DNA from: Euphrasia confusa
Taxonomy: Eukaryota; Streptophyta; Magnoliopsida; Lamiales; Orobanchaceae
Length of the DNA: 64,000 nucleotides
Direction: 5' to 3'
Assembly (NCBI GenBank): GCA_954870475.1
Contig: OX940951.1
Span: 48,817,679 to 48,881,678 of the forward strand
The translations under genes were made by a program, and so were the position numbers. The notes under the pieces are model-generated. The model searched no databases, had not been told where the DNA came from, and saw only the letters and a list, made by a program, of their open reading frames with translations. Of the stretch, positions 39,854 to 50,031 are shown piece by piece (position 1 is the stretch's first letter; each line of letters begins with the position of its first letter).

Positions 39854-40550
39854 GTTTTATTATGCGTGCATTGAGTGTTTAATTGCTTGATTTAAAGTGC
39901 ACTGGACTGATTTTTTGGTAGTAACTATAGTTTGAATTTTCACTCCCTCAGTACTTAACTTTGGTTTTACCCCTCTCTGTCTCTCCACAGTCATTCAATC
40001 TTAGACCAACGGTGACTAGCTACAAAATCAGTTATACCATCAGGAGGCCCGGGCAATGTCCAAGTCAGTGTATTAAGCCGAGAGTTGATGGTATCAGTTT
40101 ATTAATCAGATGAAAAATGTTTTTATGATATTTAGTGTGTTTTTATAATATTCTAGTGTAAAAATCCGACATTCAGTGTTTTTTAGTGACATTCAGTGCT
40201 TTTTAACGATATTCAGGATCTATTTCCACCCTCGCCGGCACCACGCTTGCGACGACCGTATCGAATGGCAGATTGCTTAGTATTGCTAAATCTTTGAGCC
40301 TAAGATTTAGATCTTGTGATATTAAAATACTCTCTATAATATAGATCCTAAGATATTCCTTATTTTGTACACTTGCAGGTGCTTTAGTTTTTATGTTTTT
40401 GGATTGATATATAATGAAATATACTAATCATTCAAATAATATGTTTCAGTTCTTTCTGTCTGTTCGAGTTTTGCTGTCTTGAAAATCTTATGACAAGTGC
40501 AAGTGCACATGTATATGTGTGGTCTAATTGTTCATGTTGAATTCTTGTAG

Positions 40551-40680
40551 GCTCGAATGCAGGAGATGAAGGAGAAAGAATATAAGTTCACTGTTCATGG
40601 AGATGCAAATTCTCATGCATGTAAAGTATGCTTCGAATCCCCTACGGCTACAATGCTTCTTCCGTGTCGTCATTTTTGCT
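40551..40680 (+). pseudogene. Kinesin KIN-7 (RING-tailed) exon fragment
   Basis: 130 bases bounded by a splice acceptor (ATTCTTGTAG) and donor (GTAAGT). The exon reads ARMQEMKEKEYKF, a linker, then HACKVCFESPTATMLLPCRH and FC, the first half of a C3HC4 RING finger. This combination is what I know from the C-terminus of plant KIN-7 (MKRP-type) kinesins. The motor domain and second half of the RING are absent. Intronic sequence seems to flank it, so it was copied from genomic DNA rather than from mRNA. Confidence 0.75.
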
Positions 40681-40849
40681 GTAAGTTATGTTCCTTAATT
40701 AAATCATTTTCTCTTTTCGACAATCGAGCGAGCAGCACTAATGTCGTCTACTATGCTGCTGTTTGTTTGTTACCAAATAAAACCCCCATATATTTTGTAT
40801 ATTACACTATAAAGGGTCAGTTGTAAACTTGTATATTCAGGAGGTGTTC

Positions 40850-41106
40850 AGGCGTATTTTGGGCGTGGTTTCCAGCGGATGAAGGAGCGAAGGGCAGGAG
40901 AACGAAGGGCAGGAGAACGCCTCCCGAGCCATCGGCCTCCTCGGGCGAGAGCCAGAGAGCGTCGAGCAGATCGTCGAAAGTCCCGAGAGCAGCGAAGTAT
41001 GTCGACCTTAAGGACCCTGAAGGATCTGAGAAAGGGAAGCTCGACGATAAACATGTTCTCTTTGTCGCGCCAATGCAAGGCAGCGAGTTTGATGAATTCG
41101 GGATAA
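40850..41106. other. Unidentified GC-richer fragment
   Basis: A compositionally distinct piece between the kinesin exon and the AT-rich repeats. One plus frame reads YVDLKDPEGSEKGKLDDKHV and onward to FDEFG then a stop, which looks like real protein, but I do not recognise the source. Probably another captured exon. Confidence 0.35.
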
Positions 41107-41560
41107 CAAATACTGAATGTCATATTTTAACACTGAATGTCATATTTTTACACTGAATATTATAACAAACACTAAATGTCATATATTTACACTGAATATT
41201 ATAACAAACACTAAATGTCATATTTTAACACTGAATGTCATATTTTTACACTGAATATTATAACAAACACTGAATGACATATATTTACACTTAATATTAT
41301 AACAAACACTGAATGACATATATTTACACTGAATATTATAACAAACACTGAATGACATATATTTACACTTAATATTATAACAAACACTGAATGTCATATT
41401 TTTACACTAAATGACATATATTTACACTGAATATTATAACAAACACTGAATGTCATATTTTTACACTGAATATTATAACATACATTGAATGTCATATTTT
41501 TACACTTAATATTATAACAAACACTATCACATTTTTACACTGAATATTATAAATTTCCCA
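41107..41560. repeat. Minisatellite, about 39-bp unit
   Basis: Tandem variants of 'cactgaatgtcatatttttacactgaatattataacaa', around 11-12 units, some with 'gac' for 'gtc'. The inverted complement occurs at about 40110-40220. Confidence 0.85.
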
Positions 41561-41894
41561 AAAAAAAAAAAATCTACAATTGTTGGAGACGATCGGCGGA
41601 GCATTTCCTGGCGCCTAACGGAGAAGAGCTCGAGCCTAGGCACGCTGTACATGGAAGTCGTTCGTCTCCTATGGCTCGCGCCTTGATCGAGTTGGGCTTC
41701 ATTTTTTTATTGTGAATATTAACATAAAAATTCACATCCGACGAAAAGCTCAAGCTCCCTCTCGTCATGCTGCCCCTAGTCGTCGCCCTCTGATATTCGA
41801 CAGGGCGTAGGCCCGGCCCGATCTCGCATACATCTCTTGGCTCCCCATTCTCTCCTCTGTCTTTTTCAGCCCCATTCAAATCCCCCGTCTCCGC

Positions 41895-42170
41895 AATCCG
41901 TTGAGCCTCCGCAATGTCCTCGGCTACGCTCAGCCTGTTTCTTTCACAAAATTGGGGCCGACGACAAGGCAGGGCTGCAATCATGGAGAACATGATGAAA
42001 TATGGGTGTACAGAGAAGGCGACCTCGAGCCCCTAGTTTTCCACCACGACGCGATGAAGGACATCTACTCGATCGAAGGCCACCTCGAGAGCCCCGACAA
42101 TCGATTCGCCGCCTCCCACCCCGACGAGTCCAACGTCTTCTTCCTCCCCATCGGCTTCACCACCATCACC
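41895..42170 (+). pseudogene. GT47 (exostosin-family) glycosyltransferase fragment
   Basis: In the frame opening at 41901 the residues IWVYREGDLEPLVFHHDAMK, YSIEGHLES and NVFFLPIGFTTIT match the N-terminal end of the plant exostosin-like GT47 domain (family pattern VY.EGE.P..H.GP...IYS.EG...F....P..A.VFFLPFS). The frame runs on to 42455, but after about 42175 it no longer resembles the family. No catalytic C-terminal half is present. I read it as a captured fragment. Confidence 0.65.
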
Positions 42171-42530
42171 CACTTGCCGCGGTTGGCGGCGAACGGAGAT
42201 GGTGGTTCGGGTTTGAAACGGGCGAAGCACGGTGGCGGGCTGGAGCAACTGCATCGGGTTGTACTTGGCGGTGGTGGTTCGCATCTGAAACGACGGAGAA
42301 GAGTCGCCGGTGAGAAGGTGGGTTCGGGACGGAGCAGAGGTGTGCAACTGGGTCATTGTCAGGTGAATCAAACATGTTGGTTGACGATCGGCGGCGTGGT
42401 GGTGTATCAGCGGTGGTCCATGGGCGTGGTGGTGCGGCAGACGAGCGGCGATTGAGATCGTGAATGGGGGTTAGGTTTGCGATTGGGATGAGGTGACGAT
42501 GAGCAGGATTTTTTGGCCTTGCAGATACAA

Positions 42531-44790
42531 TTTTAACACTGGGGGTAGTTTCGTCCTTTCAAATACAATGTTTTGGCCTAATTGGAACAAAAAGGCCTAA
42601 TTGACACATAAATTGGAATTTAACTTTATTGGGCAAAAAATGTTGAAAATTGGCCTTATTACCATTTTTCCCTTTTTAATTTTAAAAAATATTTTTTTTT
42701 TAATAAAAATGAGTTTTACTAATTGTTTTTAAAAAATATGAAATTTAAAACTATAAATAATATTTGTATAAAATATTTATGATTTAAAGTTTTAAAACTG
42801 AATTAAAAATTAAAATATCAAAATTTATATAAAAATATATAATATTGATTTAAATATTTGTATATAATTTACGCGGCAGTATGGTCGAGTTTTCATGTTA
42901 AAATGCAAGAGAAACAACTAAAACGGAACGATGAACCAAGCTAAAAAGTGCAGCGACTTCGAGAATTAAACTGACTTCTCGCAGCGAAGAGCGACGGAGC
43001 TCGTAGGCGGAAATCTCGTTCACCCGCGTTGACTCGCGAACAAATGCGTTGACCAGAGAGTTGGCTGACTTGGCTCGCAGCAGGCAATACCTATATCATG
43101 CACCTAGGTGTATGATCTATTGTACACCTAGTCCAAATCTTTATTATAAATATACAAAAATATCATCGAAAGTAAATAAATCATCATCAAAACATTTCAA
43201 GAAAATATTCATTAGTAACACTAAAATCATCGTTACAAAACATTTAAAAAAAATATTCATTAAGTAACACTAAAATCATCATTATAATTGATACCGGGAG
43301 AAAGTGGGTACACAATTTTCCTTTTACTCTCGGGTGTAAGTTATAAGTTGCCCGCAGCAGGGGCTCAATGGGAGCAAAAAATGGCTTGTCCGTCGAGTTG
43401 ACCATGTTGACGGAACGAATTAAACTTTCACTAAGGCTAAAATTGTCATTTCACATCCAAATTAATTTCAATTTTCGGCGGAAAAGAGAGAGCGGTTATT
43501 TCGTATGGAGAGTATAATTAAAGAGTTGGAGAACACTCCTCAAACACAACTTGTATCACTTAGAATAAATTGGGGAGAATTCTAGAAAAAGAAAGTAAGA
43601 GAAGAAGAGATTTCTAAAGACAAGAGGCTATATTCATCAAATTATCCCATCCATTGACGTTGGATCGGAGCTTTATCGATGACGATAAAGATCTTTTTCT
43701 CCTACATCCATTTCCTAAGCTCTTTCTTACTTTATTTTTCTACTTTTCCTTAAATGCTTGTAATTGATAGTGAATTTAATTTGGATCATTGTGAATCTAT
43801 GGAATTAGGTATGATTATGTATTATTTGGATATTGTCTACATGATTGTGATGATTTACAAGTATTTAATTGACTAAATTTCCATTAGGAAATGAGATGTG
43901 AGACTTGTATATAATGTGTTTTAAGTGTGATATTTTGAACCACAATTGATCCTAATCACCGTGGGGCAGGGTTAGTGACGATTGGAGATTAAATTGATTA
44001 GTCGTCGTGGTGCGGGACTTTTCTTTTCAAGGTTCGATTTACTACCCTAAATACCAACAAACTAATGAACAAAAAGGAGCTATTAGAGAAATCGCCACCA
44101 ATATTTTGGGATGTTTCTTTAGGGAAGTTTAAACAAATTACACTTTGAAAATGCCAAAGCTCCTTTCCGAACTTAGATACATGGTTGTGTGGCTTGAAAA
44201 ATGAACACATTCGGAAATCTCTCTAGCACGAAATCTTTCACTTTGTATCACTTTTTATATCCCGTTTCCGCTTGTTTTTACTTGTTATTTTCATCCTCAT
44301 TTCTTTCCTTTCTTGTTTTTCATTTATATTTTTTCTTTGATTTCATGAAATATGACTCGAGAACCTCTCATTCTTAGCTCTCCCTCAAATTAATAATTCG
44401 AGAGGTTGAGTACAACGCACTCTCGATCTTCAATTAAGGTAAAACGCTTTCGCTTCACCGGTTAGAGAAAAGTGCTTCTTCACAGAATAATAAAAAAATA
44501 TACTAATATTATCCACATGTCACATATTACTCCTCATTTATTTTGAGAGTATATATTTTGTTCACCAAGGAATAACTCATACAAAATTAATTATTGTTCT
44601 GACTAAAAATAACTATGCTAAGATGAACAACTAATTTTTAATTGTCATTAAAAATAAAATTACATAATACAGTACGAAGTTAGGACATTCATCGTACTCA
44701 ATTTGATTTATAAGTTGAAGGATAATTAATACTACTATTATTTAATTTATAATTGTTTAGAACATTTAATAAGAAAAGTGAGTTTTTTTA
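42531..44790. other. Non-coding, probably retrotransposon-derived
   Basis: 42640-42880 is very AT-rich. 43290-44470 has mixed composition resembling LTR or leader DNA ('gataccgggagaaagtggg' at about 43291; 'aggaaatgagatgtgag'). I found no ends or coding domains. Confidence 0.3.
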
Positions 44791-44792
44791 TA

Positions 44793-45075
44793 CTACCTCC
44801 ATCCAAAGACAGTTGTCATACTTTCCTTTTTGGGGTGTCCAACAATAGTTGACACACCCCAAAAAAGGAAATAACTATTCTAACTTTTTCATTTTAATAT
44901 ACAATTTTATTCTACTTTACCCCACCTACTTTTTAAACTTTACTCACAACTACTTTACTTTTCACTTTTAAAATATATTTTTACCTTTTACTTTTCAATT
45001 AAAAAATATAAAAATAACAATTTTCTTAAACTCCGTGTCCAGCAAAGTATGACATCTATTAATGGCCGGAGGGAG
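44793..45075. mobile_element. Stowaway-type MITE
   Basis: 283 bp with inverted ends (CTACCTCCATCC... and ...CCGGAGGGAG) and a longer shared AGTATGACA/TGTCATACT stretch, flanked by TA at 44791-44792 and 45076-45077. Confidence 0.8.
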
Positions 45076-46167
45076 TAATTATTTGTATATAATACTGATA
45101 AGGTGTTAATTTTTACAATTTTTATACTCTTTTCTATCCAAGTAATGGTGATATTTCTTTTGTAATTTGCAAAAGAAATGTGACATTAGTTTAATTGGAA
45201 GAGAGTACAAGTTGAACATTATATTCAACAACTTCAAGAATTCGTGCATGAATTCAAATAATATGAATCAAATTAAAATTAAAAATATTTTTAACTTAAT
45301 TTACTCCGACACGCGTAATAAGTGAGTATCGCGTTATCTACCGTCCATGGATTGAGGGCTCTCGATTCAAAAGTCTATCACTCCAGTCAAGAAATGAAGT
45401 CGCACTTCTTATTCCTCAATGCGTGGTCTATAAACAGTAATCAACTTTAAAAAAGCAGATTGGACAAATTTTAAATAATTAAAATTGAAAAGTTTAATTT
45501 CTTAATTTTATTGGAGTATAATAACTCATGAAATCGTATTGTGACGAAGAGCATGACCGTAAAGAGTGTTATAACTTGATCAGACATTGTATCATCTTTG
45601 AACATAAATAATAATAAATCAACTTAATTATAAAAAGTTAAGATGAATAAATTATGAAATCTTTAATTATCTTCAAATCTCCCTTTAATTTCGGACAAAC
45701 TTTAAAATTAAAATTAATATAAAAAAAAAGTTTGTCCCAATTTTCTTTGAATGTAGCATAACTGAAATCGCATTACTATACATTAGGATGACGGAGATGA
45801 CAGCGTGTCATATTATTTCACATGGTAAAAACTTGCATTGTATATTTATACTGAATTATTTTTATTACTACTACACAAAATATCATAAATTAATCTCCAT
45901 AATAATTACTAGTTGTTGCTTTAATTTGTTCATATACACTGTATATATAAATCAAATTTTAATTTATTTATTAAACCAATTTTTAGTTTAATTAAAATCA
46001 AGTTCGTTATTTTTACCTTAAATATTAAAATGGTTACGCATTTCATAAAAACAGATACAGTACTTGATGTATTAAAATAAATAAAAGTCGATCCCCTAAA
46101 TTCTAATAGACCCCTTAATTCTTCTCTCGTGTTGAATTTGAATTTTAGACGTAAACTATGATCGTAG
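45076..46167. other. Duplicated protease upstream region
   Basis: Contains the same module as 38060-38557 (no gene of its own). The matching upstream sequence runs to 'gttgaatttgaatttta' at about 46130-46147 and then joins 'gacgtaaactatgatcgtag', which in copy 3 is the end of the intron. About 1 kb holding the leader, exon 1 and most of the intron is missing. Confidence 0.6.
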
Positions 46168-46231
46168 GTACGTGGATGGATCGTGTACGAGCGGCGTTTT
46201 CGCGTACGAGAGTTTCACGTTTCCCCAACCG

Positions 46232-46266
<35 letters not shown>

Positions 46267-47047
46267 CGGAGTAGTGCTGAAGAACATGGTGATAGGGTGC
46301 AGCACATCCGGCGAAAACCTAGAAACGATCAACGGCACGCATGGCATATTAGGGCTCGGGAATTTCCCCTTATCGTTTACGGCGCAAGCATCTCAAATGT
46401 TCGAGGAGGTGTTCGCCATGTGCCTGGTCGATCACCTGAGCAATCTCTCCGTTGCCGGAATCTTTGTTTTCGGGCCGGTGCCGGAAAAGGTGTTGCCGGC
46501 GGCGTCAGACATGAAGTACACGAAGCTCGACACCACTTCATTTCGAGGCCAAAGAATGTACGGTTTAGACGTCATGGGCGTATACATTGACGGGACGAGA
46601 ATGGACGATATTCCAAGTGATGTCTGGGACAACATGAATCCGAGCGGAGGGACCGTTGTTGATACAGGAACGAGTGTAACATTTTTGAACCAAGTGGCTT
46701 ATGGGATAATAACTGATGCTCTGAATCGAGCCATATCAACATCCATGGACTCGGTTGTCGATTCCACGGGTGCATTCGAGTATTGTTATGACACCAAAAT
46801 GTACAACGAGTCCTCGGTTCCGATTTTGGAGATTGAATTTGAAGGTGGAGTGAGATTACAACCAGATCGTGAGAGCTATTTGATTGAGGTTAGTTCGTCG
46901 ATGACATGCCTTGGATTTAAGCCCACGCCGCCACACGTCACTTACTCGACGATTGGGAACATCTTGTTGCAACATCATTTTCTGGTGTTTGACGTTAAAA
47001 ACAACAACTTTGGTTTCGGAAAGTCACCCTGCACCATCACCACCTAA
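46168..47047 (+). pseudogene. Aspartic protease copy 4, exon 2 only
   Basis: Begins at the exon 2 splice acceptor (YVDGSCTSGVFAYES) and stays open through Asp in VDTGTSVTFL (codon at 46661) to IGNILLQHHFLVFDV and stop TAA at 47045-47047. With the 5' flank joined straight to the intron end, exon 1 with signal peptide and first catalytic Asp is absent. An (AAC)n run encodes 12 Asn where copy 3 has 5. The open 290-codon frame has no ATG near its start, so it is unlikely to be translated usefully. Confidence 0.85.
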
Positions 47048-48535
47048 GAAACACGCGCGCACGCGCGTGCTATTTATATAGAGTAGTATGTAGCAGCGAG
47101 TGTCTGCACTTTCCCGCCATTTAATTTCTCGTTTTGCTTTCGTATTTCTTCTTCTTCATCGTCGTCTTCGTGTATGCTTGGGTTTTCTCCTAATATAAAT
47201 AAAATGTTGTTCAATTCGTTTTGTGTTTTCTTAATATATATAAATTAATACAAATGTTGTTGTTTTATCATTTTAATGTTTGCCATTTTTTGTTTTTTTT
47301 TTTCGGTTTACCTTCTCTTTTAATCTCCTGTAAAATATCCAAAATACAAAAGATAGAAAAAGTGAGAGAAAACAATTATTTGGTCACAGATTAATTCTAA
47401 TATGGAATTCTCACTAAATGCACTTTTTCAATTTATTCTCAAATAATTCAAGATTTTCGTCAATACCAGAGAACAAGAAATCTTGGTTAAAAATACTAAT
47501 TATTTTATCATTTTTTATTCTGATTTTAAATTTCATCGAAAATGTACAATTTTCCAATCAGTAGTAGTGAATAATCGTGGAAAATTTATTTGCATGTAAA
47601 TGATGTAATGTAAGATTTCTGATATGAGTAATTTTGAAGGTCCATTGGGCTGAGAGATGATTTCAAGATCATTGATTTCTATACTTGCATGTTTAGTCAG
47701 AATTGACTCAGATGTAACTAAGACTTTTGGCCACAAGACTATCGATCACAACACTTTTTTCCGATTGTAAATATTATAGTAGTATTTTAATAATCAAATT
47801 TGATAATTGAAAGTCTTAAAGAAGACTGATGTTTTATATGCTTAAAAAATATTAAAATAAATTTTATATGTAAATTTTATTTTAGTATTTTTTTATAATT
47901 TTTATATATTTTTTATTATAAGACGGTCAAACAAGAGAATAATTGACCAGCAAACCGTTATATGACGAAGAGAGTATTAAATAATTACAACAACAACACC
48001 TCATTATATGTGATGCGGTAGGGATTTCATTTCCTACGCGTTGTATTGTATCATACATTTTTTCCCTCTTTACACGTGATTGACCTTTACCCAAAAAAAA
48101 TCTCATTTTATTTATATATATATTATCACAGCCATCACACTATACACAACTTTGGTATTATTTCTTAAACATCGTGCATGCTCAATTAAGAATTGGATAG
48201 TATTGTATTATTTCATATTTGTACACCTAAAGAAATACTATACATATATATAAATATAAAATATGGAACCCTAAAGAAAGAAAAGCAACCATGAACGTTG
48301 GATACTCTTTGCCGGCTGTCCCCAACAATTACTACGAACTTCTTATTTAAAATTTATACAAAAATGACATGAAATATATACTTATAACATACTTTGTTTC
48401 ATCCATTGAAATTATACTTACTAGTACATGTATACTTTGATCATGCATATGTAAATGTATCCATGTTAATTCAACTCTCTCAAACTCTCTAATATCAAAT
48501 TGGTAGCATTATATATAAACATGGCAAAAAAAAAA
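47048..48535. other. Intergenic DNA between protease copy 4 and APL
   Basis: AT-rich. The 3' flank of the protease has a short CG-alternating 'acacgcgcgcacgcgcgtgc' near 47050. The last few hundred bases are the 3' side of APL (minus strand). No further gene is seen. Confidence 0.5.
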
Positions 48536-50031
48536 TCACCCGAATGGTCCGACCACCCGGTGAGGCGAGGGCTTCGACAAAACGTCATAGTTATTCTCTC
48601 CGGACAAACCAGGCTTGGCCTCAAACATATGATCGGATCCCGAGTCAACATCGTAATTATTCTCTTTGCCGGACAAAACAGCTGTCGACCCAAGTTCTTG
48701 CAACCTCAAATCATCGGCCCATATTAAAGGGCTCTTACCGTTACCGTTATTACCAGTACTACTATTGTTGGTCATGTACGGATTGTTATTAATGTTAGGC
48801 CTCTTGTTATTGGTTAGGAATAAGCTATCGTTAAACATGTCGTCAGATCGGACCATGGGCTGGTGGCCGCCGCCGTATATGTTGAGATCTTGAAGGGATG
48901 GGAAGTTGATTGGGCCTGGCATGAAATCCTTCACATCGAGGCCCGTGGGCTTGTTGTAGTTGCTCGAAGCGCCGGCAGCCATGTTTTCTCCGGCCAGCGT
49001 TTGGCACGCTTTTTCCAGGATAGTTTGCATGTACTTGCCTTGGGCTTCAATCCTAAGTTGCAGATGTCTTTGAACCTGTAATATTTTGTTTTTCAATTTT
49101 AAAATAAAATAAATAAAATACTTATAATATATTTATTGAATTATTTGTTTTTACTTACCTCTAATTGTTCATGGAGTCTTCTGTTCACCTCCATTTGCAT
49201 CCTGAAGTGCATCAATTATGCCCAATATATAATTATTATTGCGATTTTTTATAAATAAATAAATAAATGAGAAATTGATTAATTTTGGCAAGAACATACT
49301 CGTTCATGCTACGACCCATCAATCCGGACGAAGAATTATTTCGTTGAATATCTATAGTTGAAGCTGCAAAAAAAAAAAAGTTGGCCAGATTTAATTGTTA
49401 AGCTAGCTAGTAATTTAAGCTTAATTATTAAATTTATTTATTTATTAATTGTTAACTAAACAACAAAAATATAGTCACACCTCTATCACCATCTTTCATT
49501 GAATGGTGATCATGGAATTCTTTGTGAGGCTGCTTTCCCAACCTGAATTTCTGAAATTTGAAATTAATTAAATGAAATTACAAATCTCAAAAACCCCTAA
49601 ATTCAATTATATGAATATGAAATTGAAAATTAAATTAAATCTGCAAGAACCCTAAATATATAATTAAAAAAAAGTAACTAACCTGAAGATGGCTCTTGAG
49701 ATGATAAAGAGTCAAACCCTTGACCCCCATAACTCTCATGATGGTCTTTGGTGTAGCCTCTACAACACAAAACCAATTATCAATTAATTAAGGTCATGAA
49801 AAAAACTCATACACACATATATGAAATGATTTATATATATGTATGTATATATTACGCACTATCAGGGCCTCCGAGCTGTGTAACAGCATCAACAAAGCGT
49901 TCGTGGAGCTCGACAGTCCACCGGAGACGAGGCTTTGGATCGGTGGTGAGGACGAGCCCGGAGTCACCTTGGACGCACATGGGCCGCTCATGAGAATTCA
50001 TAGTTGATGCCTTCTTCATGTGATGGAACAT
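48536..50031 (-). CDS. APL: MYB-CC (GARP) transcription factor, APL orthologue
   Basis: CDS complement(join(48536..49075, 49159..49201, 49300..49363, 49481..49550, 49683..49759, 49860..50031)): 966 nt, 321 residues, all junctions GT/AG and in phase. N-terminus MFHHMKKASTMNSHERPMCV and GDSGLVLTTDPKPRLRWT lead into the single MYB repeat, with SHLQKFRLG at its end. A coiled coil follows (MQMEVNRRLHEQLEVQRHLQ, LRIEAQGKYMQ). The tail has FPSLQDLNIYGGG, LIWADD and ends in SPHRVVGPFG. This whole order matches Arabidopsis APL (ALTERED PHLOEM DEVELOPMENT), a nuclear regulator that promotes phloem identity; the Arabidopsis protein is slightly longer. The 5' untranslated side has a CT/GA-rich tract (50032-50070). 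No defect is visible. Confidence 0.93.

Larger units (their letters stand above)
39854..42530. mobile_element. Composite insertion with captured gene fragments
   Basis: This block follows the break in protease copy 3. It holds a kinesin exon, an unidentified GC-richer piece (40850-41106) and a GT47 fragment. AT-rich 'cactgaatgtcatatttttacac' repeats at 41107-41550 have complementary sequence at about 40110-40220, so the kinesin part is flanked by inverted repeats. That suggests a gene-capturing DNA transposon (Pack-MULE, foldback or Helitron). I could not fix the ends or a target duplication, so the class is open. Confidence 0.45.
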
